Source: Manis javanica (taxonomy: Eukaryota; Chordata; Mammalia; Pholidota; Manidae). From it: 64,000 bases of DNA. The notes under the pieces are model-generated. The model made no database searches, was not told the DNA's origin, and saw nothing but the letters and a program-made list of their open reading frames with translations. Shown one piece after another: positions 14,074 to 26,599 of the stretch (its first letter is position 1; every line of letters starts with the position of its first letter). The stretch lies in contig NC_133158.1 in the NCBI RefSeq assembly GCF_040802235.1, forward strand, positions 165,017,401-165,081,400. The letters are read 5' to 3'. The translations under genes and the position numbers were made by a program.

Positions 14074-14226
14074 GTTACTGTAGCTCTCACATGTGTAACT
14101 GGCCCCCAACTGGGTTTTAAGGTCATTATATTCATAACATTTCACAGAATGTTACTGTAGCTCTCACATGTGTAACTGGCCCCCAACTGGGTTTTAAGGT
14201 CATTATATTCATAACATTTCACAGAA
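14074..14226. repeat. Perfect 76-bp tandem duplication
   Basis: Copy 1 is 14074-14150 and copy 2 is 14151-14226, period 77. I compared them base by base and saw no mismatch over 76 bases. It lies in GRK7 intron 2. Confidence 0.95.
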
Positions 14227-14447
14227 GAAATGAAAAAGGAAATATTTATAGGGCTTTAGTAATAACCATTAGCATTGTTTTGATGTCAAGATGCTATGTA
14301 AAGAATTCCTGTGAACATTATGAAGAAGGTAAGAAGGAACTATCACCCTGATTATAAAGGTTGATACCTGCATTGACTGTCCTGTCCTCCCAGAAGAGGT
14401 GAGGCTTCACGGCTATGGAGACTCGACTGGATTCTTCCCATTCAGCT

Positions 14448-14720
14448 ACTCAGTAGTCTTGCATAAGTCAGGATTGCTTCCTGCTACAAATAACAGAATG
14501 CCAGACTCCCAACAATTCCAGAGCCAAGCGCTCTGGAAAAATCCCCTGGCCTTTCCCTTCTTGCCACAAGGTGACTTTTGCAACTCCAAATATCAAGTCC
14601 ACATTCTAGGACAGAAGAAAGATGGAGAAAAGAGCAATATCAACAGACTTCTGTTTACATACCATTGGCTGGGAACATGCCACATGTTCACCTCTAGCTG
14701 CAAAGGAGCGTGACAAATAG
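14448..14720. repeat. Ancient repeat fragment
   Basis: aagtcaggattgcttcctgc, caaataacagaatgccagac and ggctgggaacatgccacatg belong to a frequent mammalian family that I cannot name. Confidence 0.4.
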
Positions 14721-14907
14721 ACTTTTTCCTTTTCCACCCATTATAGGCGATGGTAAGAGAGAAGGGGAGTGAGATTAGGTGTTGGGTGAGTCGATGACAT
14801 CGGTCACACCAGCCCCCAGAAAAAAACTTTTGATAAGGATTAGGAAATCTCATTCAGCTTCTTAACTCACATGGGCATTAAAGCTAGAGTATAATTCTTA
14901 CAATGGT

Positions 14908-15555
14908 GTGATAGGCAGAATTCTAAGATGACCTCCAATGACTCTTGCCTTTCTATAATCTACCCCCTTGGGTGTGGGCAGGATTTGGGAATATAATGAG
15001 ATGTCACTCCCATGATTTTACTACATTATAAGGCAAAATAGATTATGAAGATGTAATTGAGGTTACTAATCAGTTAACTTTGAACTAATCAGGAGAGAAA
15101 TGATGCAGGTGGGCCTGATCTAATTATATGAGTTCTTTAAATATGGGTATGGAGGTCAGAGACAGCAGAAGTCAGAAATTTAAAACATGGGAGGCCCTCA
15201 ATATACCATTGCTGGCTTTGAAGATGGAGAAACCATGTGGCAAAGTGTAGGTGACCTCTAGGATCTGAGAGCAGCTTCTGGCTGACAGCCAGCAGGGAAA
15301 CAGAGACCTCAGTCCTACAACCATAACAAACTCAATGCTGCCATTGCCATGTGAATTGGGAAAGGATCCTGAGCTCCAGGTGAAAACGCAGTATGGCAGA
15401 CACCTTAACTTTGACCTTCTGAGATTTTGACCAAAGAACCCTGCCATGCTATGCTTAAACTTCTACCTACAGAACTGTGAGTTAATAAATGGGTGTTGTT
15501 CTAAGCTACTAAGTCGTGGTAATTTGTCACACAGCATAAGAAAACTCATATAAAT
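14908..15555 (+). mobile_element. MaLR-type LTR
   Basis: Starts tgataggcagaattctaag. Contains tttgaagatggagaaaccat and gctgacagccagcagggaaa. Ends ctgtgagttaataaatgggt, then a cataagaaaactcata tail. An ERVL-MaLR subfamily is likely; the exact name is unsure. Confidence 0.7.
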
Positions 15556-16814
15556 TATAAATAAAGGAAGGTAGCCAGTGGAAAGATTTTTTGTATGATA
15601 GCATCAAAATTAATTGAGAAGATAGGAGGGTGCTGGACATCGTTAGAGCAACAGAGCTTTTCTTCCCAACAGGGCTCGGAATGCCTACTGCATGTTATAG
15701 AACTTGAGGCTGTAATTGACTTTGAAACTCCGGGCTTGGTTCTTCCAAGTGTAACCCTTTCCTTGGCAGAAACTCAACCTCCCTAGAGAGGCTCTTATGG
15801 GCTATTGCAGGATGTGAGGTGAAATACTTTGGACATTGCTTTATAGGCAGTAGGAAGCCATTGAAAGTTTTTCAACAGGAGAGTGGCATGGACAGGGTGA
15901 TTCTCTAGGAAGATGACTCTGACTTTATACAAGATGAAGGAGAAGGACATGGGGGTGGGGAACCTGCAGGGAGCTATGTAATGATCCACCCATGAGGTAA
16001 TGAGGGTTTAGGTAGGGCCCTGGCCTCTGAACAGTCTCATGTCCAGAACTCAGCCCCCTGACCTCTCACCTGGGCTCCATCAGTTCCCACATCTGGACAC
16101 ACCTCTCTTAAAACGTTCCTGTCCCAGCTGTGCCTGCCAACTCAGGAAATCTTTAATCTCTAAGAATTTATGATTCTATGAGATAGTCTTTGAATTATTT
16201 GGAGAAAAAGGTTTGGCAACTCAAAAGATTAACATAGGGAATAAGTCGTTATGATTTACTACACTATTGGTCAGGGTTCCTATGGGACAAAATGAAGTTT
16301 ATCTAAGGAAATGAAATTAATGGTTTACATAACTAAGGATCCCAGAGACTTGGCTTGATCCAGGCATCTAAACAGTGTCCCAGGGAATCTCTCCCTCTGC
16401 TTCCCAGCTCTGCTCTCGTTAGTGTTGGCCTCACTCTCAAGCAGGAGCTCCCCACATCGAGGCCAGATCCACATATAGCCTACCAGATGAGCAACCCCAT
16501 GGAGAGAAAACACTTCTTTACAAACAGGTCCTTCACAATTCCCAGGGAAGACTCTCAATGGACAGCTCAGGACATGCCCAACTACAGCCAATTCCAGCCA
16601 GAAGATCACTGCTGTTCCCAGGAGCCAGGGGGAGGTCTGTCCATCTTAGTCTCATGGACAGAGAACAGAGGAATGTGTTCTCCAAAGGAAAATCAGGATG
16701 GAAAAGTATGAGAGAAGGATGGCAGATAGGCAAAAACAGTGGATGCCCCTAAAAACTGCTGTTACCCCAATGGTTTGAAAAGTTTGGAAGTCTTCTGCCC
16801 CCTTAATCAAATCC

Positions 16815-16960
16815 TTTACAAAATAATTCTATGAGGTAGGAACTATTATTAGCTCCATTTTATAGATAGAGAGATCGAGTTACCCATCCAAAGTCCCATC
16901 ACTGGCATGCGATATGAACCCGGGTGTATCAGATTCAAGAGCACTTAATGGTTCCCACTC
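16815..16960 (-). repeat. MIR SINE
   Basis: aattctatgaggtaggaact, the tccattttatagatagaga block and the loss-of-acquis pattern of a MIR core with cccgggtgtatcagattc. Confidence 0.65.
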
Positions 16961-17959
16961 CACCTTAAGTTCACACACAGGGCAGAACATGGCCTATGGT
17001 TTTTAGTGCTGTAAAAGGCTTTCCACTCAGTAAACTCAGGCTGACTAAGTGCATGTGATGACATTAGCGTATCTGCCTCATTCTGGTCTGATACGGATAC
17101 CAACCAGAAGCCTAGCTGAAACTCTGACAGAGTTAAGGCTTCAGAAAGGAGCTCCCACCTACACAGGGAACGATGTGACTAATGTCTCAGAGCCAGCCTC
17201 CCATGTATAGGCACAGTATAATTGCACACGGTCCCAGCCACTGTCTGTGTTCACTTTGAATACACATGATAGGCACTCCTGCCAGTTCTGAGCCAACATC
17301 CACATGCACACAATAAAACTAACCCACATCACTTTTTAGAGACTCCAGGAAAATACAAAAGGAAAATGGGGAAGGGGAGCTCAGGCTGGGATCTTTCAAA
17401 TTCAGCATTCTATGTGGGGAAGAGTGACCCTCAGATTTCATGGGACATGAATCCTTACAACTTGTTATTTTGTCAGGAATGGGAATGAAGTTAGAACAGT
17501 GCCCCGAACGCTTGTGACATGCTTGGTTACCTTGTCCTGCCTGGAAGTCTTCAACTCCTCCCGTTCAGAGGAGCTGAGTGACAGACGTCAGGCTCTATAT
17601 TTATTCTGACACTTCTATTGTTCCGAACTCTGAATGCTGAAGACACACTGAATAAGTGATTTTTATAAGATCTCAGAGTGTTTTTCATCACAAGTTAACA
17701 CCAAAGTACAGCACAGTCATGACCCTGCTCCAGAATTTTTTCTCTTTGAGAATTTACTTCTGAGAAACAGTTTAAGAGCCACAGAAGAGAGGCATTCTGG
17801 TTATTTCATGGTCACACGTTGGTCTCCACCAACCATCATTAAATTTGGTTCTTAGTGACTTTTGACTACTACAAAAACTTCAAATCCATTCTCTAAGTAT
17901 TTACCACTGTTAAGACCTTTCAAAAAATACTCATGACAGTCTTAGAATCATTTTTAATA
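16961..17959. other. GRK7: Intron 2, nothing recognised
   Basis: Unique-looking sequence with no clear repeat. It could hold conserved regulatory DNA but shows no specific motif I can support. Confidence 0.4.
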
Positions 17960-18270
17960 TCCCTTCATTCAAAAGGCAGTCATTCATTCATTCACTCCCT
18001 CCCTCATTCATTCAACATGTATTTACTGAGCATTTCCCACATGCCAGGACTGTGCTAAACCTAGGGATAGAATGAGCAAACAATGGACATGATTTCCTGC
18101 CCTGATGAAGTTCACTGTCTAAGGGGGGAGAGAAAACTTAATACTCACTCAAAGGGATGTAAAATTTCTATTATGATGAGTGCTGTGAAGATGTGGTCCG
18201 TGGGGCTCTCCAAGGATTTGACTAACCATGTGAGGATGAGAGAGTTAGCCGCAGGGGAAATGCGACGTGC
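17960..18270 (+). repeat. Ancient mammal-wide repeat
   Basis: A cattcatt run, then tatttactgagcatttccca, tgccaggactgtgctaaacc and tttcctgccctgatgaagtt. The family is common in mammals; I cannot name it with certainty. Similar pieces lie at 33840-33990. Confidence 0.5.
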
Positions 18271-19319
18271 TTGATATCAGAAGGACAGATGGGAATTCAC
18301 TCAGCAAAGGAATTGGGGTGAACTTAAGCTGAGTTCCCTGGAAAAAGACTCTGCAGATAGATTTATTTATATGTGGAGAATTTATTAGGGAGTTCTCTTA
18401 GGAGACCCACACATGCGGACGGCAGGACGGGCAGAGGGTGACACTGACCACAATGAAGCAGACTAGGTCAATCCCTCAGCGAGCTCTGGAGTTGGAAGGG
18501 CCCTTCAGCGTTGTCCAAAATTCAAGTGGGGTCTGGGCTTTTTTATCATACTCCATAAGCCAGTTAGTGACCTTGGCCAGCTGCCAGCAGGGGGCAGCGT
18601 GGACAAGGCAGTTCCCTGCTGCGGAAGGCAATCCGCTGGGAGGGGTGCCTCTGTGAGACATCAGCAGTCAACCGCACCAGCCACAGGGGGCTATATAATT
18701 TTCCGGGTTCATTGTGAACTGAAAATCTGGGGCCCTCTCATTCAAACATCAGGAAAAGGCTTTCTCCTTTCTTCCATGATCAATCTTTCAACAATCCATG
18801 GTGTTTTTTTAATTTGCTTTTTAAAGTCATACTCCTTCAGGCTCAGATACATGAGCAGTGGAGAATCTCACAGACACCCAGGGCCCCAACCCACAACTAG
18901 ACCTGAGGAAGCCTGTGCCTCACTCCAACGCTCCCTGAAGCCGAGTTCAGGCCCCCAAAGGGGACATAGGGTAACAACAGTTGCTGAGCAGAGTCAGGTG
19001 GGGAGCAAACAGCCAGGAACCCATGGCTAGGAGGCAGTAACCCATGTGGGAGACAGGACTGTGCGAGGCCAGGCTCCAAGCGCCAGGTGTATGCTCCATC
19101 ATCTCACTGGACTTAATTTACAAGATGCAAATTCACAAACTTGTCAAGACAGCCTCCGCACAGCTTTTCACCCTGCACCTGGCTGCTTCTGAGCACAGGG
19201 CCCTGCCCAACTGCATTGGAGGCTGTCCCTGGTGCCAGCAGCTGGGGAGCGGAGGCCAGGACCTGAGGAGGGGTTTGGGCAGAGTCCCCAGCATCCGCTC
19301 CAGGTGGGGCAGAGCGCTT
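18271..19319. other. GRK7: Intron 2, no gene recognised
   Basis: 18330-18660 may be a degraded LTR-like repeat (agttccctggaaaaagactc, ggcagcgtggacaaggcag). The rest is unassigned. Confidence 0.35.
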
Positions 19320-20060
19320 CAGGCACTGGGAACAGCCAGAGCAAAGCACCTGCTGCTTGGGGGAAATGAAAGGAAGGCAGGAAATGAAAAGCACTAAGCA
19401 GGAGGAAATGTGGTTCAGATGAATCTGGGGAGGTGGCAGGGGCCAGACCAAACCTGCCATTACAGGCTGTGTGAAGGGCTTTGGCCTTCTGCTTAAGAGC
19501 ACTGGAAGCCTCTGAAAAGATTGTACCAAAGGGTCAAGTAAAAGCCTGTTTTGAAAAAATAACTCCATCGGAGGTGAGAACATGTCAGAGGGGATTCAGG
19601 CAGATTGTGGTCATTGATAATCCAGGTGAGAGGTGCTGGCAGCTCAGCCCACGATGGCGGGCAGTGGGGTGGGGGGCAGGGGTGGAGCCAGGGCACAGTG
19701 TATGAACTGGGAAGAGATTTCAGAATGAACAGGCCTCAGTGATGGTTTGGATGTGGGTGAGAGAAAGAGTGGTGCCAAGGGTGATTTCTTAGGTGAGCTG
19801 GTGTCACAGGTACCGACTTGGGCACTGAGCACAGGGAACTGAGCTAACACATGCCTGCCATGATGCGGAAGAAACTGACAAGCCAACGCGCAGTGATAAC
19901 CTGAGACCAAGGCTGCCCGAGTTGGTGCACCTGGAGTCAGGGGTCAGGGGTCAGGAAGGGCATCCAGGAGAAAATGACAACCAAATTGAGATTTTCAGAG
20001 CAAACTGAAACTAGGCAGGTGAAGAGGAAGAATGGGATGCTGACCTATGCAAAGGGATGA
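19320..20060 (+). repeat. Ancient mammal-wide repeat, later segment
   Basis: gggaacagccagagcaaagc, gtggcaggggccagaccaa, gcactggaagcctctgaaaa and tggatgtgggtgagagaaag follow the order of one widespread family. Related short pieces: 13000-13330, 15826-16000, 20430-20640 and 56756-56960. Confidence 0.5.
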
Positions 20061-21621
20061 GCACAGGTCAGCAGTCCTCAAATGAGGGTGACTGTGGCTC
20101 TCAGGGGAGTTGGACAGTGTGGAGGCACCTTCGGCTGCCATGACTGAAGTGCCATTACTGGCATCTAGGCAGTAGAGGCCAGAGATGTGCTAAACACCCT
20201 ACAACACACAGGACAGGCTCCATCAAGAACCTTCTGATCCACAGTGTCCACCGTACCCTGTGGGAAACCCTGGCCCAGGGACAGGCCTGGCAGGAGACGC
20301 CCGGGCTCAGTCACAGAACAGAGTGCCTCTGCAGCGCCTAGAATGTGAAATCACAGGGTGGGAGGGGTGATGAAAGCTACAACTGGAAAGTGTAGCAGAT
20401 GTCAAGCCGTAGGGGGCTGGAGGAGTCAGACAAGAGCATTTGATCCTGATGCTAAAGGTGATGGGGAGCCACTGAAGGCTTTCAGGCAGGGAAGTGACAA
20501 AATCAGCCTTGGAAGGACACTCAGGAAAACGATGGGGCTGCACAGGAGGGTAGCGTTGCATAGGATCTGGGAACTGGGCAGGTCAGCCGGCACATTGTCT
20601 AGTGAGTTGTGGAGGCGGGAAGAAAGAGAGCCAGGACGTCTGCAGGGGGTGGCAGGATGCGAACCAGTGAACAGAAGTTTGCCACGTGATCTAATTTGAT
20701 ATATTCCCATGTTGGAAGCTCAGAGCAGCCACTCAGATCACAGGCAGCTGATGAAATACGGTGTTCAGGATCACCCAGAGGGAAGAAGCAGAAGTGTGCC
20801 AGTCCTCATTCTGCCTCCTACTATGGTTGTCGCGTACAGATGCACAGGCTGACCTGATCACACAGGGCACCTGGTCCCAGGGACAGTGAGATAGGAGGCC
20901 AGCTGGTGCTCCATGCACCAAGCTATGCAGAGCAGCTTCTAATTGACACAGACATGCCTCTTAGGCTGCGCTTGAGCCCAGGTGGGTCATGCCTCTTCTC
21001 TGAGCCTCTTTTATGCTGCCTGACTCTTAGGTTTGAAGAGAAGATTAAGAAACAAGGTAGATAAATGCCTAGCCGAGGGTCAGCCCCTTGGTAGGCACTC
21101 AAGAAATGACTCAAGAAATATTCTACAAGGAGCCAAGCACTTGAGGCCAGTCCCCTCAGTCACACTCCCCACTGGTGCCTTGTTTCTGCCTTGACAGGCT
21201 CTGGAGCCGCTCAGGTGGAGTCTGTAGTCGTGCTTTCTTCTCTGAGTGGCGCAGGAAACCAGCAGGACCCATGGCTGCAACCGAGTGGGCAGTGGCTGAG
21301 GGTGCAGCTCACCTCTAGGCTGAGCAGAGCAGGCATATGCTGACGTATTCCTGCCGCACAGCCACATGGAGATTCGCTTGCGGTTTTATTCTGCGTTTTA
21401 AAGGCACCATGGAAAATATGCCTTAGCCTGATGCTGGGCAGATTCAGGGAACATGAAACCACTAAAGAACATACACCAGTGGAAGGGTCACAGCTATTGA
21501 TCTCTGCCCATGTGCTAGGCCTTCCCTGCCTTTCGGTCTGCTGGAGTCTTAAGATGCTTCTGAGTTTTTCTTCTTGGGTAGCTGCCCTGAGACAACCAAC
21601 CAGAAGACAGGCTTGGTGACC
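20061..21621. other. GRK7: Intron 2, mostly unassigned
   Basis: A fossil piece at 20080-20280 (tcctcaaatgagggtgactg, catctaggcagtagaggcca) and one at 20430-20640. The rest is unrecognised. Confidence 0.4.
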
Positions 21622-21790
21622 ATGGTTACTAACACCTATTGAGGGCGTGCTATGTGCCAGGCTTTGGGGAGGCACTCAGTGTGTCTTATCACTTTAATCT
21701 TCAACACAGTCCTATGAGCAAAGAGCCAGGAGGCTCTGGAGGTTTAGTAACTGGCAGAGGGTGGGGGTGGGGAGAGTGGCGACCAGCCAA
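21622..21790 (-). repeat. MIR SINE
   Basis: cacctattgagggcgtgcta, tgtgccaggctttggggagg and ggtttagtaactggcagagg identify it. Directly left of the CpG-rich block. Confidence 0.7.
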
Positions 21791-21849
21791 TGACCGATAA
21801 GAGCTGGGATCTGAACCTCCGTGGAGGGTCTCCAGGCTGCATAGCTGCG

Positions 21850-22160
21850 GGAAGCATTATTGCAGGGACCCCTCTTTGGGTCTCCCGTCGGGGCTCTCTC
21901 AAGAGTGTCCGCAAGAGCAGGGAGCCGGCTCTGGTGAGGCTCGCGCTCCTGGCCCAGGAAGAGGCTAGGAGAAAGTGATCAGGCGGCAGGGCCCAAGCAG
22001 GCCCCGGTGCCCACGGCACTCTGCAGGCTGCAGCCTGGGGCTGAGCGCGCGGGCGGAGCCTTGGAACTAAGTCCCCTGGGGTTTCGGGCCGCATTCTTCC
22101 GAGGTCTGCAAAGGCCACCGCTTAAAGGCGCAGAGGAGCAGCTGGGAATGAGAACAAAGC
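21850..22160. promoter_or_regulatory. CpG-rich block in GRK7 intron 2
   Basis: About 300 bp with roughly 65% G+C and about 20 CpGs by eye, in an otherwise CpG-poor intron. That is around the usual observed/expected limit for a CpG island. The densest part is near 22040-22060. It lies just after a MIR fragment and is not obviously a transposon. It could be an alternative promoter, an enhancer or a non-coding RNA start. No exon was recognised there. Confidence 0.35.
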
Positions 22161-23968
22161 GGCCAGGACCCCCTCGGGGAAGGAAGGAGGGAGCCCCAGG
22201 AAACAGCTGATAGCGCCAAGCTCAGCTTGTTTTTTTTCCCCTGCTCAACAGTTCTCCTGCCACGGCAAACAAAAGATGTACATTCTGATTCCCTCTTCTG
22301 TTTGGATTTGCTGTCGAGTGGATCTGGTTTGTGATGAGCTGGGGGGAAGAGGCATTCGAGGGCGGTTTCTTGCTCGGCTGGCCCGTTTGCTGGGCTGGGC
22401 TGCCGCTGCCTCCGAAAGACGCACAGAGCCTCCACTTCTGCCTCCTTCTCCCAGCCCGGGTCATCAAGGCCAGAATGGCCACACCAGGGGCATGACACCA
22501 GCGTTTCTTCTAAGGTTGGAATTTAAGGTTGCCAACTTCTCAGATTCAGTGGGAGCTGATGATTTACTCGTGACCTTGACCTTGAAAGGATCCTGCACGT
22601 GCGCACGCAGGCGCACACACGTGTTTATGGATTTAAAACTATTATGTCAACTGTGCCCTCTCAGCCCCACTCAAAGGCCCCTCCCTGTTCTCACTGTCAA
22701 GTTCACAGTTCACTACTGTCCAGAGCCATACTGGGACTACTCAGAGTGCAGAATCCGCCCAGCCTGTGTCTTGCCACTCAGGTCCCATGGGCCCGGGGTG
22801 AGAGTGACAATAGTTACTAGGTCTGTGGAAGCCAGTATCCAACAGTAAGAGCAGTGCAGGGGGTATCTGCACAGGTCCCAACAGACTGGCTCTGATCCTG
22901 ATCCCAACTTAGTGTGTCCACATTCCTCAAAGTCTAGACACTTGTAAGTGACAAGTGGCCTTGGTGGGACTAAGCAATATACATGCCATGGCTGTGATAG
23001 ATGGACTTCTTGCTGCCCCTCTGGGGGACAATGGGAGAGGGGGCAGCCACTGCCTGGCTAAATCCTGTGAGATCTGATGCTTGATGCCATGCAATGCTGG
23101 GTATACTTTGTCTTGCCTGACCTGGTCCACCAAAGGGCACTATAAAACCAAAAGCAAAACAAAATGAAGCGAAAAAAAATTAAAAATCCACATGCAAACA
23201 CCTCCACTAAGAGTTCTCTTGCTGCTGACACTTGGGTGATCCCTGTAACCATGGCAATGGCAGTTTCTGTCACATGGGCTGAAAGCGACTGTTTTGACAA
23301 CACAGAGACTGACGTGCGGGGGCCCTTTGTAACTTCAGGAGTTAACAGAGCCACGAGGTCGGCGTGGTTGGACCCTGCCCCATGCTGCTTGGCCCGTTCC
23401 CTCCTCCCACTCTGAGGAGGCAGTTCACATGCAGAAGACAAATGGCATAAAGGGCAGGCAATTAATTTCTTCAGCTGGAGGCTGTGATGGAATTTGGGTG
23501 CTTAGACTCTGGCATGCGCCTCTAATTCCATTCTTCTCTGTGAAATACTTCCAGTCTTCAAGGAAGTGATGCCCTTCAAAATTCCATTGTTGGCATTTTC
23601 TGTCTTTTAGCAAGAGGTAAATTTCTTCCTGCGTGTTAGTTGGAATGAGTCTAAGGCTATTCTGCATGTTGTCTCATGCTCTTTCCATCACGGCAAGGAC
23701 CGATAGCCCGGTAAAGATGGTAGGCTCATTCTTCTTTTATTTCCTTGGGGAGGAAGAAAGGTGGTCCCAGGGCATGGCTCAGGGTCTGGTCCCCATCTCC
23801 CAGCAACCTCTGTAGTGTGGAACAGCCCAGCTAGCCTGATGAGCAGAGATGCCCGCAAAGAATGGAAAGCCCACTGGGGAAAAGGGAGGGGAAGCAGCTT
23901 AAGCAGGAATGGACAAGACGAGGACTTACTACTTGCCAGGTGGGGAGAAGGAAGGAGGGGACTCCAAG
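22161..23968. other. GRK7: Intron 2 between CpG block and provirus
   Basis: No gene. A short alternating purine-pyrimidine stretch (gcacgtgcgcacgcagg) is at 22594-22622. The 190-codon frame at 22276-22848 has no recognisable domain. Confidence 0.4.
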
Positions 23969-23973
23969 GGGAG

Positions 23974-24109
23974 TGTAAGTCCAGGGAAAGGAAATTCTGG
24001 GGCAAAACACCTCTAAAAACTAAAATCAGTCCCAGGGAGAAATAGTTTAAAACCTGTTTATTGCTTACAAACTGCAGTCCTGGGCCATCTCTCTCCCCTG
24101 CTCCAGAGG

Positions 24110-24141
<32 letters not shown>

Positions 24142-24291
24142 CCCTCCCCTTAACCTCTCAGGTTCAGACATGCCCTCGGTTGCCCAGGTAATTACCCACT
24201 GACATAGAGACAACTTCTATCCACCCCTGAGGATATGCAAATGCACTAAAACCAGGCGAGATATTCTGGAAATGTCACAGTTTTACCCATA
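23974..24291 (-). repeat. 3' LTR of the provirus
   Basis: About 318 bp, matching the LTR at 29633-29939 along its length. It contains the complement of a poly(A) signal (tttattg near 24057). It carries an (AAGC)n microsatellite at about 24110-24140 that the other LTR lacks. A purine-rich tract (minus strand) adjoins it at 24292-24303, as expected of a polypurine primer site. Confidence 0.88.
24110..24140. repeat. (AAGC)n microsatellite
   Basis: About seven to eight uninterrupted AAGC/CAAG units inside the provirus 3' LTR. The other LTR has only one or two diverged units at the same place. Confidence 0.9.
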
Positions 24292-24644
24292 GGCCACCCC
24301 TCCAGAAATCTCACTTTACAATCTACCCATTCCCCTTCTTCCACAATGGTCCCTGGGCGAGAAAACTGGAGCATTATGACCAGACTAATGAATAACAATA
24401 GCAACAGCAATAAAATTATGACAACCCTCAAGCCAGAGGATTGGCTAGGTTCAAAAGTCTTAGGAAGATAAAGTCCATAGCTCAACCATTCCATAGGCGG
24501 GCAGTAGCCGAGGGTTCAGAGCAATCGTCATGCAACAGCTGCACCCAGGGGGTCCATTCAGGCCACAAGGACTGTAGGAGAAAATAACCTTAAGGGCTAT
24601 AAGATACATGTTTTAATGACACCAGCATAGGCAAATCTTGTCCA

Positions 24645-25789
24645 TCAGGTAGGATGCATGCAAGAGTGGTCCTGTGATAGAACAGTGGCAGGAATGGGAT
24701 CTTGTCCTGGTCTAGTATACCAGACCTTCACCCCCCTCCCTGTGGGAGTTACAGATGGGTCAATATATAGGGCTACAGGAGTTACGTGTACTGGCCATAA
24801 AGATAAAACAAAACTTCCCCACAAGATGCTCTTACCTCTTGGACATTTTGGGTATACTACCATGACCTTTAGGGGCCATTCAGCTGTTATTCCAGGAATA
24901 CACAGGAGGCCAGCTTCCAGGTCTTCTCCCCAAGGTGCCAGAAGCTCCAGCCATCTCTGGTCTATGTGTCGAAATGTCCAGGGCCAGGTCCATTCAACAG
25001 TGTCTCCAGGGCTTAATGCAGTAGTGGCTGGCAGCAGGATGTTGGTCTGCTGGCCATATTCTGGCATCAGTAACTCTTCTTTGGTTTGGATGTACAATTG
25101 TACAGGAGAGGCAAGGTGTGTGAGCATATCCACAGGGCTCAAAGCTCCTTTATGTGGCTTCTCATTCAAATACCACAGCACTGTCCATAGGCAAACTAAC
25201 CAACCCTGTAGACTATTGGTGTCTGACTTCAGGCCAGATTTCAACAAACCGTTGTACCTCTCTATCATGCCTTCCCCAGTAGGATTATATGGTACACGAA
25301 ATTTCCACTTTATTCCTAATTGCTGCACCCATTCTTGTAAAATGTCTCCAGTAAAGTGGGTGCCATGATCACTCTCAATCACCTGTGGCTGGACATAGGC
25401 TGCAAAGAGATGCTCCAGGGCCCTCTTGGGTGGTTTGCTGATCTGCACGACATGTAGGAAAAGCAACCAATAGTCCAGTAGCCATGTCCACACAAGTCAT
25501 GGCATACCGATATCCTTCTGATGTGGGCAGAGGCCCAATATAGTCTATTTGCCACCTGACAAGGGGTATTGGCCCCTTTACTGTGGTCCCATGTTGCTGT
25601 GGGACTCAGTGTAAGTCCCTCTTAGAGCACACCAGGCTCTGCTAACTTCTTCAAAGGTCAATGGCAAGCCCCACCTACAGGCTACGGCCCACATTGTCTT
25701 TTCCCCCATGTGCAACGAACGCTGGTGTAGCCATTGGGCCACATCAGAGGCAGGCTTTCCTTCTAGCCAGCACACCTGGGCCAGTGTGT
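24645..25789 (-). pseudogene. Proviral integrase remnant
   Basis: The zinc-binding N-terminus (WLHQRSLHMG) sits at the end of the RNase H frame. The core begins with QIDYIGPLP (first catalytic Asp, about 25545) in one frame. It then continues, after a frame change near 25440-25490, in a 282-codon open frame with VIESDHGTHFTG (second Asp) and EGMIERYNGLLK (Glu). The three catalytic acids survive, but not in one frame. A C-terminal DNA-binding region follows. No env or dUTPase frame comes after it. Confidence 0.85.
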
Positions 25790-26598
25790 CTGCTTCATCA
25801 TTCTCTGGGGATGCCAAAGGCAAATGGCCAGTCACGTGATAGATGGTAACAGTCTTAGTCTGACCAGAGGGCCATAGGTCTTGCCACAACTCTTCCCAAA
25901 GGGGCTGGTGACCAGCCCTCCAGTTGGCATGGCACCATGTTGGTAGCCACAGGATCAAGCCCCGATAGATGGCCCAGCTGTCAGTGCAGACAACTATGGG
26001 GGAAGGCTCCTGGGTGATCACGAGCCATACTGCCTGCATCTCAGCCCATTGAATGCTCTTCCCTCTCCATCCTCCATCCATATTGTCTCAGTCTTAGGAT
26101 GGAAAGCCACAGCCCTCCACTTCGGGGGCTGCCCATGACTGGAGCCATCTGTGTACCAAGTATCTTCAGGTATAGGGGCTTCTCCCTCCTGAAAAGGAGT
26201 CTTGGCCACCAATGGGTCAAAAGCAAGTTGTTCCTGCTTTCCACTGGTACAGGTCACTGGCCCCAATAAGCGCTGGAGTTCTCCACTTAAGGGGCTAGTA
26301 GAGAGGGCGCTGTGCTGCTATAAATATGCACCCCATTGGCCAGTTTCGGTTTCTGTGCCACACCACTCTGTGGCTTTTGGGTCCAGTCTTGCACCCACCC
26401 TGCGATGGGATAGGTGGTTATGACCTTTATCAGGGCCATTCCAGTGATGGGTTCTGTAGCTAGCAAGGCATGGTACACAGCAGCCAGTTGCTTCTCTATC
26501 AAGGCATACCAGACCTTTGCTCCTTTCCATAGTTGTGACCAGAATCCAATAGGTTGGTGTGTCCATTCAAGCTGCTGCCAAAGACCATCCATAACCAT
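25790..26598 (-). pseudogene. Proviral connection and RNase H remnant
   Basis: Pieces in separate frames: a connection domain (26287-26598), then TWYTDGSSHG with the first RNase H Asp (26018-26266). A shifted frame (25578-26081) follows, with AEMQAVWLV (Glu), CTDSWAIYRGL (Asp), VTGH and NDEAD. All four acidic positions can be recognised but are split by a frame change near 26050. Confidence 0.8.
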
Positions 26599-26599
26599 C

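Noticed and set aside
17960..18010. CATTC run as a CRISPR-like or satellite array
   Set aside because: Simple repeat at the head of a known mammal-wide interspersed repeat.
22276..22848. 190-codon frame as a gene
   Set aside because: No homology recognised, no splice context, low-complexity composition tied to local GC content.
24658..25368. 236-codon frame on the plus strand
   Set aside because: Antisense shadow of the integrase frame; no domain-like content.
24645..25493. 282-codon open frame on the minus strand as a host gene
   Set aside because: It is the integrase core and C-terminus of the provirus, with frame breaks on its 5' side.
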